Positions 24,627 to 37,291 of a stretch of 64,000 nt of DNA are shown here, one piece after another. This DNA comes from Torymus aiolomorphi (Eukaryota; Arthropoda; Insecta; Hymenoptera; Torymidae). The notes below the pieces were generated by a model. It saw nothing but the letters and a program-made list of their open reading frames with translations, was not told the origin of the DNA and did no database searches. The stretch's first letter is position 1; the number at the start of each line of letters is the position of its first letter. The stretch is taken from assembly GCA_036365515.1 (NCBI GenBank), contig CM070874.1, positions 245,273,430 through 245,337,429 on the forward strand. The letters run 5' to 3'. The position numbers and the translations under genes are program-made.

Positions 24627-25992
24627 TATTATAATTATAGAAGCGCTGAGGAGAAGAGTGCTAATTAAAACTCTCGAGACATTGGAAAAAGCTAAATTTC
24701 GTTTCTACTTTGTTCGTTGATGTCCACTAATTCTAATATTTAAAAATGTTGTTGTTAAAATTACTTATCTAATAGCAGCAACTATTCCTTGAATTTATTT
24801 CCTATTGTTTTTTGTATCATCATTTCTTGAAAACACTACTTACAGAGAGTGTATCTCAGATCCGGGTCATGGATCCTCATCAGTTCGCAGGATCTTTCTT
24901 TTTTTTTTCCTAAAAATGAAAGCCTGTGCGATACTAGATCCTAACGCTTTGAGGATTCTGAGATACAAGCCCTTAAATTATTTAAAAATTGAATGGTATT
25001 TTCCACTAAAATTACAGTTTTGGCGGGTGAACCTTCCTCTAATACCTATAAACAAGCATACAGACATATTTGGTGATAAAACATTGCATAAGCAATTTAA
25101 GGGCTTTTATGTCATCAAATAAGGTAATTTAAAATACTTAAGGATACTTTCATTAGAGATCTTTATACATTTTACCATGTGATACCATAATCAAGCTAGT
25201 AATCATAACTGTATGCTTGTTTATAGGTATTAGAGGAAGGTTCATCAGCCAAAACTGTAATTTTTGTGGTGTCACGGGGTGGATTTTCGGGCTAAAGCAC
25301 GTTTCACCTGCATACCTTAGCGGTTCAATTCCGTATCTCTCGGTTCAACTCCCGGAGATTGAGTAGCCAGATTAGGTAACAGACGCTTCAACGTCGTGCA
25401 ATGTTAACCTAATCTGGTGACTTACCGTGCAACATGCAAGTCGAAGACTTACGCTTTGTTTCTCACCAGTGACTCGAACTCTCCTCTCGTTCACTGGTTC
25501 GTGTGCCGGCTGCTCAGATGAAACGATACGTTTTCTCCTACGTAACGACCGCGGAGGCGGCGGGGAGCGGGGAATGACAAAGGTCGCGAAATAATAACTC
25601 GAGCAGTTAAAGTTAATAATAAAAGACTATTGTTTATTAAATAAAAGATGATAAAGTTAAATGATGATTAAAAGTCTGTATAATAAAATGACTACGTTAA
25701 AACATGGTTAGATTCTGCCTAACGGTGCGCCAGCACATATAATCAGACGTCAGCTGTCTCGGAGGCTGACGTCACGCTCGCGGTAATATACGCCTCGCAC
25801 GCGCGGTATCATAAGCCGCACGTACACAGTATTCTACGTCACGCAGTCATTGTCGAATACGTGAGTGATGAGAGCGGTCGCACTCGCTGCGCGACACACA
25901 CACTTAGCCTAGCGCGAGAGGGATCAGGCTACTACGCTGCGTCGTCTGCGCACTTCTTACGCGCATTTGCCAGTTACGAACTGCCGGCGAAG
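24627..25992 (+). repeat. Direct repeat unit 1 (foldback piece plus truncated LTR)
   Basis: The unit begins ATTATAGAAGCGCTGAGG and ends ACGAACTGCCGGC. It is about 97% identical to 26,017-27,376, with an offset of about 1.39 kb. Inside, 25,008-25,063 and 25,208-25,266 form a hairpin around CCTCTAATACCTATAAACAA. From 25,270 it contains the first 723 bp of the LTR seen whole at 26,656. The plus-strand ORF at 24,805-25,122 recurs in unit 2, has no domain, and is probably not a gene. Confidence 0.85.
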
Positions 25993-26016
25993 GCCGGAAT
26001 AATTATAATTCTATAA

Positions 26017-27376
26017 TATAATTATAGAAGCGCTGAGGAGAAGAGTGCTAATTAAAACTCTCGAGACATCGGAAAAAGCTAAATTTCGTTTCTACTTTGT
26101 TCGTTGATGTCTACTAATTCTAATATTTAAAAATGTTGTTGTTAAAAATGGCTTATCTAATAGCAGCAACTACTCCTTCAATTTATTTCCTATTGTTTTT
26201 TGTATCATCATTTCTTGAAACCACTACTTACAAAGAGTGTATCTCAGATCCGGGTTATGGATCCTCACCAGTTCGCAGGATCTTTCTTTTTTTTCCTAAA
26301 AATGAAAGCCTGTGCGATACTAGATCCTAACGCTTTGAGGATTCTGAGATACAAACCCTTAAATTATTTAAAAATTGAATGGTATTTTCCACTAAAATTA
26401 CAGTTTTGGCGGGTGAGCCTTCCTCTAATACCTATAAACAAGCATACAGACATATTTGGCGATAAAACCTTGCATAAGCAATTTAAGGGCTTTTATGTCA
26501 TCAAATAAGGTAATGTAAAATAATTAAGGATACTTTCATTACAGATCTTTATACATTTTACCATGTGATACCATAATCAAGCTAGTAATCATAACTGTAT
26601 GCTTGTTTATAGGTATTAGAGGAAGGTTCATCAGCTAAAACTGTAATTTTTGTGGTGTCACGGGGTGGATTTTCGGGCTAAGGCACGTTTCACCTGCGTA
26701 CATTAGCGGTTCAATTCCGTATCTCTTAGTTCAACTCCCGGAGATTGAGTAGCCAGATTAGGTAACAGACGCTTCAACGTCGTGCAATGTTAATCTAACC
26801 TGGTGACTTACCGTGCAACACGCAAGACGAAGACATACGCTTTGTTTCTCACCAGTGACTCGAACTCTCCTCTCGTTCACTGGTTCGTGTGTCGGCTGCT
26901 CAGATGAAACGATACGTTTTCTCTTACGTAACGACCGCGGAGGCGGCGGGGAGCGGGGAATGACAAAGTTCGCGAAATAATAACTCGAGCAATTAAAGTT
27001 AATAATAAAAGACTATTGTTTATTAAATAAAAGATGATAAAGTTAAATGATGATTAAAAGTCTGTATAATAAAATGACTACGTTAAAACATGGTTAGATT
27101 CTGCGTAACGGTGCGCCAGCACATATAATCAGACGTCAGCTGTCTCAAAGGCTGCCGTCACGCTCGCGGTAATATACGACGCGCACGCGCGGTATCATAC
27201 GCCGCGCGTACACAGTATTCTACGTCACGCAGTCATTGTCGAATACGTGAGTGATGAGAGCGGTCGCACTCGCTGGGCGACACACACACACTTAGCCTAG
27301 CGCGAGAGGGATCAGGCTACTACGCTGTGTCGTCTGCGCACTTCTTACGCGCATTTGCCAGTTACGAACTGCCGGC
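26017..27376 (+). repeat. Direct repeat unit 2
   Basis: Near-identical partner of 24,627-25,992. Unlike unit 1, its LTR portion continues to a proper end at 28,077. Unit 1 is therefore a truncated duplicate of this locus. Confidence 0.85.
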
Positions 27377-28310
27377 AAGCCAAACCTTGCCGGTGACCTT
27401 CTACAAAATAAGTCGCGGACCTGTGCTCTCTGCGCTTGCTCTCTGCGCTTGCTCTCTCCGCACAATAACGCTTAATCGAAGCCGCTGTCCAGGTGCGACG
27501 AACCTGGACGAGCGGTTACACGTAATTACTCGCGGCGCGGATGATACGTGCACGCTTACCGTTATTTTAGGTTACATTGATACGGTGTGGCCTAGGTTCT
27601 TCGCGGACATCCTCGCTGCTCATCCGGCTTCGTACTATCAACTCTCGTGATACTCTCTGCTGCTCTCATGCCAGGCGCACAGGCTTACTGCACGAGGATG
27701 TTGCTGGTTAGAGAGTGTGACAGGTGATCCTAGCCTGGAGCTCTATCTCCGAGTTCTTTTCGTGTTTCCGTCGAAAGTACAGAATAATACGTCCCTCGAA
27801 CAATGATATTAGCCTCAGGATGCATCACGCCTGCATTCCTGAGGTTGAAACAGTGAAACACTTCACTACTTATCGCGGGAAACGCGATCTCTCCGCGAAT
27901 TCACTTCCGCGCGCGTTTCTGTCCGAACGATAACAACAACATTGATGCCGGTCGCGTTTGTGCAGGTCATGCTCTCGATACAGCTCCAATACTGCATCGA
28001 GGCGCCATCTAACGTTCGTTACTACAAACATATATATTGCCGATTTATTATCGACGTCGGTACGGCAGGCCGTGACAGTGGAAAATACCATTCAATTTTT
28101 AAATAATTCAAGGGCTTGTATCTCAGAATTCTCAAAGCGTTAGGGTCTAGTATCGCACAGGCTTTTATTTTTAGGTAAAAGAAGAAAGATCCTTAGAGCT
28201 GCTGAGGATCCACGGCCAGGATCTGAAATACACTCCTTGTTAGTATGTACTTGAATTAGAGAATATTATGATTATTTGAAACTAGTCATAGTAAAGTAGA
28301 AACAAATCGG
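26040..28310. mobile_element. Foldback element interrupted by an LTR
   Basis: The left arm (about 26,076-26,430), containing GCGATACTAGATCCTAACGC and TTAAAAATTGAATGGTATTT, is mirrored at 28,082-28,310. An inner hairpin lies at 26,395-26,655. The right arm is split at GTGG by the LTR at 26,656-28,077. No gene is present. Confidence 0.65.
26656..28077. mobile_element. Solo LTR (1,422 bp) with 4-bp target duplication
   Basis: It starts TGTCACGG and ends CCGTGACA, with the usual TG...CA LTR ends. GTGG lies directly on both sides (26,652-26,655 and 28,078-28,081); a 4-bp duplication suits Ty3/Gypsy-type elements. No gag or pol remains, so the element was probably reduced to one LTR by recombination. 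It is GC-richer than its host repeat. ORFs at 27,327-28,091 lie within the LTR and have no domain. Confidence 0.7.
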
Positions 28311-28885
28311 CATATTGTGGTGTAGGGACTAGGTATATATAATATAGATTGCAGTTCATGTATACTACGTTTTAGGCTAGTTCCATATAGTGAGAGTCTG
28401 TATTATGCATCATAGGCCGAATGTCGCATTCAAGTATGAGTTTATTAACATAAATTAAAGAATTTTCCATCAGGGAAAACTAAGGGCTAGCTATAATTAT
28501 CAACTTTTTGTTAATTACTAAAGAATTGATTCGGCTTTAAGTGCAGTGAAAAAAAAATGTTTTCTTGAGAAGGCAAATATAGAAGAAGCCTGAAGGAGCG
28601 ACCCGTGCTACTTATACATTGCAATGGGTGTGCGGGAAATTCAATGCACCTACACACATCTGCATTAGTTTAAACTATATAACATATTACTCTCAATCGA
28701 AAGCCATTTCATTGCTCTACTCAAATCGAAAGATTTTATTTAAAAAGATTATGTCGTTCAAAAGATATAGGGAGCTGAATTTTTCTATGTGCTATTTCCT
28801 TTCCGAACTTTTCTTCTCCTTATTCCGACATCGAGTTTGCAGCTCTTACGACACTTTCGGTTGTCGTCTATCTTACGCTTATATA
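28311..28885. other. Unassigned AT-rich spacer
   Basis: No domain, RNA or repeat boundary recognised. An ORF crossing its right end (28,619-28,960) runs into the next foldback element. Confidence 0.3.
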
Positions 28886-30667
<1,782 letters not shown>

Positions 30668-30703
30668 TAGTATATCGTAGTAAATAAACTGACTCGACTC
30701 GAA

Positions 30704-30846
<143 letters not shown>

Positions 30847-31123
30847 TATAACAAAAAAATACCAAAATTGATATTTGAAAAGGAGAAAGAGAGAGAGAGA
30901 AAAGAATATATAAAAAGAATGAACAACAACAATTGTAATTCTAAAAATTAACCTTGAAATATGGTATGGTTATATATTATTTTTATAATTCAAATCAGTT
31001 GATGGCATGGCATCATATTCTTTTATATATAGATGAGTATTATTTTTATACTAGAAGATGTATCATGTAAAAAATATAATAAAATAAAAAATCGATACTT
31101 TGTGTAATCTTTTTCATTTTCAG

Positions 31124-31512
31124 ATTATACAATTCTCAGTCTTCGGGGAATATGCATATGATATTGAAAATAATGAAATAAAAGAAACTGAGTCCAAATT
31201 GAATTTAGCAGAGAGAATTGCTATATATGGAGACTCAACCTGTATTGATTATAGTCATTTCCAGAAACGTGAGTGTAATATGACAGAATGAAATATTTTC
31301 AAATTTTGAATACATTTTTTGATCACCATCTAAATTTTTATGAATTTTATTGTTGGTGGTATAGCATGCTTCTGGATGTTAGACGCAATTTTGGAATATA
31401 CACTACTACTGGACGAATTCCATCAATCTTCATAGAGTATTATAAACATCTACCTGAAGAAATGGAAATCTGCAAGCGTGATCTACAAGAAAATAACGTA
31501 GAAATATCCTGA
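31124..31512 (+). pseudogene. Fragment of a site-1 protease-like gene (two exons)
   Basis: Exon A (31,124-31,268) follows a TTTTTCATTTTCAG acceptor and ends before a GTGAGT donor. Its translation includes ERIAIYGDSTCIDYSHFQK. Exon B starts after ATAG at 31,365, and the phase-1 junction continues with CFWMLDAILEYT. This matches my recollection of a conserved block in the non-catalytic C-terminal half of membrane-bound transcription factor site-1 protease, the Golgi subtilase that cleaves SREBP and ATF6. A frameshift at about 31,400 in an ACT run moves the frame to TTTGRIPSIFIE, which ends at 31,512. No upstream exons with the subtilase triad were seen, so this is either a transduced or duplicated gene scrap or the end of a gene whose other exons lie beyond repeats. 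The frameshift favours a pseudogene. Confidence 0.55.
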
Positions 31513-31619
31513 TTTGATTCTTCAATGCAAGATCCAAATGATTCTCAAAATGTAACGAAAGCTGTTAGAAAGCAACACCTAAGATGTTTATTTAGACAGT
31601 ATTGCACTCAGATAGGTTG

Positions 31620-31760
31620 TTTGTATGTGTAATGAAACACGTGGATCCCTTTGAGCAATTAAGTATTTTATTAATTTACTATCAGTCGACGTTTCGGAAT
31701 CATTGTTGAATTCCCTTTTCCAGAGACTAGAAAACAACGATGTAACTTAATTCGTATGAT
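31620..31760 (-). other. Possible Penelope-like terminal fragment
   Basis: On the minus strand the text CTCTGGAAAAGGGAATTC... is followed by ATGATTCCGAAACGTCGAC. This resembles a hammerhead-bearing terminal repeat in which the CTGANGA strand has decayed while GGAAT/ATTCC pairing and GAAAC remain. No coding part is attached. Confidence 0.35.
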
Positions 31761-32374
31761 CTAATTGCGCCACTATAATGACAAACAATACACAGCACAA
31801 ATATTACCTAATTAATTAAATTAACTAAAACATACGCCCAATTTCATAGCAATGTAGTGGCTCGTCAATACAAAAAGATTGAACACGTAGCTGTCTCAAC
31901 ATTTTCTTTCTAACGCACGTCATATTTGCACTGTAATTAAATAAAAAAAATTAGCGGTGTGGCTTCTTAAAATAATTTTGTCCTTTCTGTTGTATCGTAT
32001 AGTAGCTAGAGCTTTAATATTTGGAGTAGTATGTGATATAATGGTATAATTGTGTAATATCTATGTGTAGAAAATCAGAAAAATTTATCTTGAACTTTGG
32101 ACACTGAACTGTTGAAATATACTTAATATGTTCAATCTGTCGCAAAGTCAAAATACAACATAAATTTTTCTATTTTCTTTTGCACAGATATTATGAAACC
32201 ATAGGTCATTTTATACGACCATGCCAAATATCAAAGCTCTATTAATCATAGTTCAACTGGAAACCAATTGATAATCTGTAGGAATCCTATAAAAATCCTA
32301 TAGCAATCCTATAGGAAACTTATAGGAAATACTATAGAATCTCTATAGGAATTCCTACAGGGTTTTTTCGTAAG
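31761..32374. other. Spacer left of the Polinton
   Basis: AT-rich without a gene. At 32,277-32,355 there is a short cluster of CCTATAGG and TCCTATAGGA palindromic words. The Polinton target duplication GGTATA follows at 32,375-32,380. Confidence 0.4.
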
Positions 32375-32380
32375 GGTATA

Positions 32381-32566
32381 AGTAGTTATAGTGGTACTAT
32401 AGGGCAGACAAACAAACCCCCCACCACTCACCCATGATGAGTGTGGGGGTTTCCCCCACCACCGATTACCCTAGGAGAAGAGGGGGAATTCTCCACCAAT
32501 GAGTAACCGGTAATGTAGGAAAGAAACGCCTGTCCTGTAGTACCACATATGTCTATAACTACTCCC
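32381..32566 (+). repeat. Left terminal inverted repeat, itself palindromic
   Basis: The outer 50 bp (AGTAGTTATAGTGGTACTAT, then GGGCAGACAAACAAACC) match the far end in inverted orientation. In addition, 32,531-32,564 (CTGTCCTGTAGTACCACATA ... TATAACTACT) is an inverted copy of this end's own tip, so the first 185 bp can fold into a long imperfect hairpin with a C/G-rich centre. Confidence 0.85.
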
Positions 32567-32712
32567 CCTCTCATATTATTATTATTATTTAAAGCATTTC
32601 TAAAAGGAGTACGGTAAATAAAAAACAAGTTTATTTATAAATTTTTTTCTTTATTTCTTTTTATTCATATAGTGTACAATGTCGTCTATATGCCATGCCA
32701 TTAAATCGTAAA

Positions 32713-33415
32713 TTAACCATAAATTATCGCATGAAGATATATTTGAGGATACATTTTTTTTTCTAATTTTTTCTCTGCGCTATCTAATATTTCTGCATCA
32801 AACGCATTTATTCCATCAAACTTTTTTGTGAGAGGTAATACATCAGATTTGGTGAAATTTACATATTGCGATTCCTGATCTTTTTCTAATTGACCTTTCA
32901 AAAATTTAGAGATGCAACTTATTATAATTTTAATATTTTTGTGTACATTTGTCAAATATTTTACTCTTACATCTATACATCTAGTTACAGTTTTAAGATG
33001 ATCAAACGTCACTTTCTTAAATACTAAGCTTGGTCGGTACGGTTTCTTTTTTGGTGGCTCGCCTCCTTCTTCTTCCCTTACATCTCGGGGTACAAGTTCG
33101 ATGGCTTTGTCATTGTAACTTCTGATGAACCTGATATTGAAACTGCTATGAAGCTGTTGTTCATCTTGCTTTTCAACACTATCTGTGTCGAGGTATTTTT
33201 CAATGTCCGGAAATTGCTCCCGGAAACGACAGCCACTCTTCCACTGTAAAGCTTATTCCCACAAAATCGTCCGTAAAAATTCGGATGATGGGTTGAAAGT
33301 CGGTGTGACCTACACCAGAATTTTCAAGACCCGCGGCGATTTTCTTTGTGTACGATTTGTTTAGACCATATACAGTAGGCAGAACTTGGTGGCAATGGAA
33401 TTTTGTAGCAGCCAT
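32713..33415 (-). CDS. Polinton-encoded protein of unknown function (one frameshift)
   Basis: Two open stretches, 33,415-33,200 and 33,012-32,713, belong to one gene of about 233 codons. The frame is lost once near 33,225, and the intervening text stays open in the second frame. The N-terminal part has PIIRIFTDDFVGISFTVEEW, which loosely recalls the beta-strand and helix of PC4-type single-stranded DNA-binding coactivators. A basic PPKKKPYRP patch near the middle could be a nuclear localisation signal. The C-terminus is helical and charged. It is the last gene before the left terminus and is downstream of the protease. I do not recognise a family; the PC4 idea is weak. Confidence 0.6.
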
Positions 33416-33581
33416 CCTTGTTTTTTTATTTTGTAAGTAGTGAACAAGTCGGCTGAACTGATGAAATGGGCTGAGTATACCTCTTATATACTATTCATAT
33501 TAGTAGAGGGGGTGATAAATGGTTGGGGATAATTGTAGTGGGGGTACTTTAGTGGTGGAAGATATGTATGGAAGGGGAAAG

Positions 33582-34040
33582 CTAGTGGTAGGGGAAAATA
33601 CTTCTCTGAAGCTTGGAAACATAGTTTCTTACAATTTGATCATTTTTTTCCAAGTCTGTAGAAAAACATTGGAGAAAACGTCTGAACCCAATACCAACAG
33701 ACATGTAATGTAAAAACATTATGCAGTAATACCCACAGGTATCGGCATTTTGACTTTGTAACTGGTATGGGTTCCATCGAAATTTTCTAACATTTCTGCG
33801 TATACGATTAATGTGGTCTAGAATATAGGGTGGTTTACCAAAACTGTCAAACTACCAACCATTCCCGATCTTATCAACATAAATTGCCACCCAGTGTAGA
33901 CCAGGTCTATTATGTTTTTGTGTATTAAGCACATAAGCAACCGGTCTCAACCACGTCAGAGGTATCTGATCGGCTGGAAAAACCCCCACAGTATCCGACG
34001 AAATCCGCATTAGAATTTTCTGGATCTGGATATTGTTCAT
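33582..34040 (-). CDS. Adenain-type (C5-like) cysteine protease, interrupted by a stop codon
   Basis: This is the maturation protease of Polinton/adenovirus-type virions, which cuts capsid precursors. About 153 codons from an ATG at 34,040. The catalytic histidine is in GLHWVAIYVD, the acidic residue in FDSFG, the oxyanion glutamine in LQSQNADTCG, and the nucleophile cysteine in the same TCG motif; NTQKHNRPG precedes the histidine as usual. A TAG at 33,852-33,854 lies between the histidine and FDSFG segments in the same frame, with no shift, so one substitution has broken the gene. The start overlaps the 3' end of the upstream exonuclease-like gene by about 115 bp. Length is shorter than adenoviral protease (about 200 residues) but normal in order of motifs. 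Confidence 0.85.
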
Positions 34041-34572
34041 CGCAAAGACTGATAGGCGGTTCAAAGATAAACTGCTCGGTAGATGATTTCTTTCGTGAAT
34101 TTATCCAAGTTTTCAACTTGAAAGCGTTGTTTAGAGCACAAGTATATTTAAAATGATTCAATTTCATAAAATGCCGTACACAGTATTTACTTGTAGATAA
34201 GAGTTTATGAAATGGTGGGCAATCCGGATCAGTTTCCAAATTCTTAACATTTCTTGTGGTAATTTTTCGCAAAATAGTCGTTTTCACATTACCGCGGACG
34301 TATATTTTATCAGTTCTTTTACAAATTTCTTCTAGATTTTTGCACAATACTTTTTCCGATTCACCTGTGTCAGTCCAATCTAGCCCATGATGATGTTGTG
34401 TTAGGCACTCATTTTGTTTTCTAGCATCATCGCACAAATGTGTTATTCTATTATTCGAGGAAACAATCCAATGACCGATAAAATCTTGATTCAATGCAAC
34501 AACAGCCACCTCTTTTGGTACCGCACGATTTTTATGATCCTTACAAAACTGTATATCTATTACAACATCCAT
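33925..34572 (-). CDS. RNase H/exonuclease-fold-like Polinton protein, copy B
   Basis: The 215-codon open frame starts MDVVIDIQF. It is a distant paralogue of the protein at 40,899-41,378. Shared landmarks in order are an initial hydrophobic strand with an aspartate (VVIDIQ), a second strand EVAVVALN, HHHGLDWTDTG, a KIYVRGN strand and a terminal YTCALNNAFKLKTW helix. That order resembles the core of DEDD-type 3'-5' exonucleases. However, the second acidic residue of the first motif is glutamine, and the last motif lacks the usual aspartate, so it may be inactive. The fold assignment is my inference. It is placed between major capsid and protease; its tail overlaps the protease start. Confidence 0.55.
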   Translation of the reverse strand: MDVVIDIQFCKDHKNRAVPKEVAVVALNQDFIGHWIVSSNNRITHLCDDARKQNECLTQHHHGLDWTDTGESEKVLCKNLEEICKRTDKIYVRGNVKTTILRKITTRNVKNLETDPDCPPFHKLLSTSKYCVRHFMKLNHFKYTCALNNAFKLKTWINSRKKSSTEQFIFEPPISLCDEQYPDPENSNADFVGYCGGFSSRSDTSDVVETGCLCA

Positions 34573-34724
34573 TATAGTATTCTTAGAGCTTCCCTGGTGT
34601 ACAACCGGTAAACGACTAACCAGATAAAGTCTACACCACCTCTTTTTATACTCAAGTCATATTTACCCTCACTTCTTTAAAGCTATCCGCTATAGTCTAC
34701 AAGAATTTGACGAGACGAATCAAT

Positions 34725-35920
34725 TTAAAGTATATTTTCATATTCAGCATAAATTATGCAATTTACGGTGCTGCTTAGTGCATCGTCAAATCGGACATCT
34801 ATTCTCACACTACCGTGTTTTACTAAATTCCAATGCGTATCTAAATGTGCTGATAAATCAGGTGTTAAGTCACAGGCAAAAAGACAATACCCGTCCGCAT
34901 AATTTTCTCGTGGTATTGAATTACCATCATTCGAATAATGTACTCCTGTACCAGAAAATAATGTATGATATGCATCGACATACAAATTCTTTTTTGTAAA
35001 ATCAGGCTGTAGAGGCTTAGAGGGAACTTACACCATCGATATAGAGACATAGATAATTTATTTTGAAATTTTTTAAATTGAACGGATTTAAACATTTATC
35101 ACCATTAAACGCCACTATGCATCGTAATAGTTTTCACTTCTACACGAGTTAGAGGATATTTGGCCGTTGTTTGCGAAAGTGTTTTTTCATGCGCCAATAT
35201 AATACTAGGGCTAAGCTTCACTCGTCGAACGTATAGAGCAGCCTCATTAATTTTTACGGTGTAGAGACCCGTAGGATCCATTAGGCAAAACGCATCTTTC
35301 GAGCGCAAGAGTCTTACGCGTACCTCAACCCCGTTTAATAATAATCTATTTTGATTGAAAACATCACAATGTAGATTACCAACCATATCTATAGTTTTTT
35401 CATCGCCCATAACGTTCCGACGGTTTACGAGACCTTTGTTTTCGACACCTGTATCATCCACTCCTCCAGCGGTATCATTATACCATAGTACACTAGTGAG
35501 ATGAGATTTTTTAGCTACAGAGCCGTAGCTTAATAAAGTTTCAATGTATGATCGATAAGCATAAGCGTTGTTGGGTGGGGAAACGGGTTTTTGATTAAAA
35601 AATACATCAACTTGGTTAAATATCGAATGCATAAAATTATTTATCGGGTCAACATTTTTTAGAGTTTCTGCGTCTGTATCCTCGGGTAGTTTTACATTTA
35701 GTTTAATAGTTACGCTAAGACTCAACAGAGTATGAGCAAGGTCGATGTATTCGCTAGTACCAGGTATAGAAAATTCTATTGGCGATCCATCAGCCACTGA
35801 AGATATCGGCTTATATTGAACATAATTCGAATTTTCGATTGTTGTCTGTGTCGGTGGAATGCTGAATAGACTTAATTCGGATTTTAGACACGCACACGAT
35901 CCACTATGAAGAAAAGCCAT
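34725..35920 (-). CDS. Major capsid protein (hexon-like double jelly roll), frameshifted
   Basis: This forms the main shell of the predicted virion. The first 271 codons (35,920-35,105) are intact, with SPIEFSIPGTSEYIDL and NNFMHSIFNQVDVFFNQK, the typical N-terminal jelly-roll text. They end at a stop where about 25-30 codons appear deleted and the frame shifts. The next stretch (AFNGDKCLNPFN, LCLYIDGV) is open to about 35,027. A further shift leads to the C-terminal 86-codon frame with YVDAYHTLFSGTG, CLFACDLTPDLS and HWNLVKHGSVRID, a signature shared by Polinton capsids. The gene is therefore non-functional as read. It follows the pX-like gene and precedes exonuclease-like copy B. Confidence 0.9.
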
Positions 35921-35970
35921 TATTCTTCAAAAATATCTCTTACCGTTCTTATCTTTTTACTTTTTCTTTT

Positions 35971-36450
35971 TTACCCTGTTTTATTCTTTTTCTTCTTAAT
36001 ATTACCTTTTTTCTTTCGTTTAACTTTCGAATGTTTTTTGATGTTTACTATGGCAGAGGCAAGAGACGACTGATGCTTCTTCAGCCGACGCTTAGCTTTA
36101 TATCCTGACCCATTTATCACCCTATCTAGTTTTTCTTCAGCTTTTCTTTTAAGATTATTTCCAGATTCTCGAGCATTATTACAAATCGATTCTTTGAAAG
36201 ATTTTTTATTATTTGTGACATCATCTAAGATGTTTATCCCTGCACGTATAGCTTCTTTTCGGGCAGCTTTTCTTATAGCTCTAGCGCTGTTTTTTAAAAT
36301 AGGTAATGCGCTGCGGTATATACCCTTTAAGAAATCACCAACACCTGTTCCTTTTTGCATTGATGTATCTACTGTAATATAATTACTTAACGGGGTACTA
36401 TCATACCCACAGCCACTTTGGCTATCATAAAGTAAATCAAAATAATCCAT
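35971..36450 (-). CDS. Basic pX-like minor virion protein
   Basis: The 159-codon frame, intact. The N-terminus has GTGVGDFLKGIYRSALPILK followed by an Arg/Lys-rich helix (ARAIRKAARKEAIRAGINIL). The middle has NGSGYKAKRRLKK, and the C-terminus is almost all Lys/Arg. This order (Gly-containing amphipathic segment, then polybasic tail) matches small core or pVI/pX-type proteins in Polintons and adenovirus relatives, thought to bind DNA or membranes within the particle. It is flanked by penton (1 base upstream) and major capsid, supporting a structural role. The assignment is by context and composition. Confidence 0.7.
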   Translation of the reverse strand: MDYFDLLYDSQSGCGYDSTPLSNYITVDTSMQKGTGVGDFLKGIYRSALPILKNSARAIRKAARKEAIRAGINILDDVTNNKKSFKESICNNARESGNNLKRKAEEKLDRVINGSGYKAKRRLKKHQSSLASAIVNIKKHSKVKRKKKGNIKKKKNKTG

Positions 36451-36451
36451 C

Positions 36452-37291
36452 TTAAGCAGTTCTTTTAAAATGAAGTGTCACTGTCAACGTGCCGTAATCG
36501 AATGCTAAAGGTTTGTCGTCTTGACCCTTTATATCTATCGTGATTGACTGAAATGATGTAGATAAGAGGGGTATATACATGGATGTGCTATAATTTTTTA
36601 TTTCAATACCGCTATATTTGTACTCGTGCAAATTTAGAGGCACAATACGTAAAAGAGGCTTGTGTACGTCACCGGTGATGTATGGCTCACAAATTTCGCT
36701 GTACACCCTTATTATAGGTGGTAAAGCATTGATCAATGCCGCGTGCTTTTCGCCGATAACTGTGCCCCTAATTTGTTGAAGGTTATTCTCATCAATCCAA
36801 AGAATTTTTAATAGTTTGGGAGATGAAACTAAACTATGAAAGTATTCGTCACATTCGCTAGCACAAGTTCGTTCAATCTCTATAAATCCCCCGCGCTGAA
36901 TCTTGAATTGTAGATGATTTTTTATATTGAATAGACTGTTTATTTCTTGTAAAAGACTTTCCATATCCTCGTATATCCCTGGAGATATATAACACACAAC
37001 ATATTCTTCTTCTTCTATATTATTACGTAATTCATTCGTTCTAGGTTTAATAGTCTTCATAGAAACCATTCCATCATCACTATTGAATGAAATATGTTGA
37101 AATGTGTGAGGAATCTGAATTTCGCAGAGAGCTACGGACCATTCACCGTGTAAACAGATGTTTTGAGGTAGTTGATTAGTAAAATGTGCTGTTGTGTTTT
37201 CGGGAAACACATGTGTACTATTATTACTAGATAATACCATGTAAAACTGATCCCTCATTTTATGTTTTTTATATTGCTCGCAGGAACCCAC
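36452..37291 (-). CDS. Penton-like minor capsid protein (single jelly roll)
   Basis: An intact 279-codon frame. The best start is the ATG giving MRDQFYMVLSSNNS (residue 12 of the frame), because that is where family members usually begin. It continues with FTNQLPQNICLHGEWSVALCEIQIPH, the conserved Polinton minor-capsid opening, and ends in KPLAFDYGTLTVTLHFKR, a terminal strand typical of this family. It would form the fivefold vertices with the major capsid. The start overlaps the chromodomain tail of the integrase by 37 bp, suggesting tight viral-style packing. No damage was seen. Confidence 0.85.
   Translation of the reverse strand: MGSCEQYKKHKMRDQFYMVLSSNNSTHVFPENTTAHFTNQLPQNICLHGEWSVALCEIQIPHTFQHISFNSDDGMVSMKTIKPRTNELRNNIEEEEYVVCYISPGIYEDMESLLQEINSLFNIKNHLQFKIQRGGFIEIERTCASECDEYFHSLVSSPKLLKILWIDENNLQQIRGTVIGEKHAALINALPPIIRVYSEICEPYITGDVHKPLLRIVPLNLHEYKYSGIEIKNYSTSMYIPLLSTSFQSITIDIKGQDDKPLAFDYGTLTVTLHFKRTA

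Noticed and set aside
25315..25370. tRNA-like B boxes (GCGGTTCAATTCCG and CGGTTCAACTCCCGG)
   Set aside because: Two B-box-like words only about 20 bp apart with no A box or cloverleaf; inside LTR sequence.
24805..26508. Repeated 102-105-codon frame in the two direct repeat units
   Set aside because: Conserved only because the units are near-identical at DNA level; lies in a foldback arm and has no domain.
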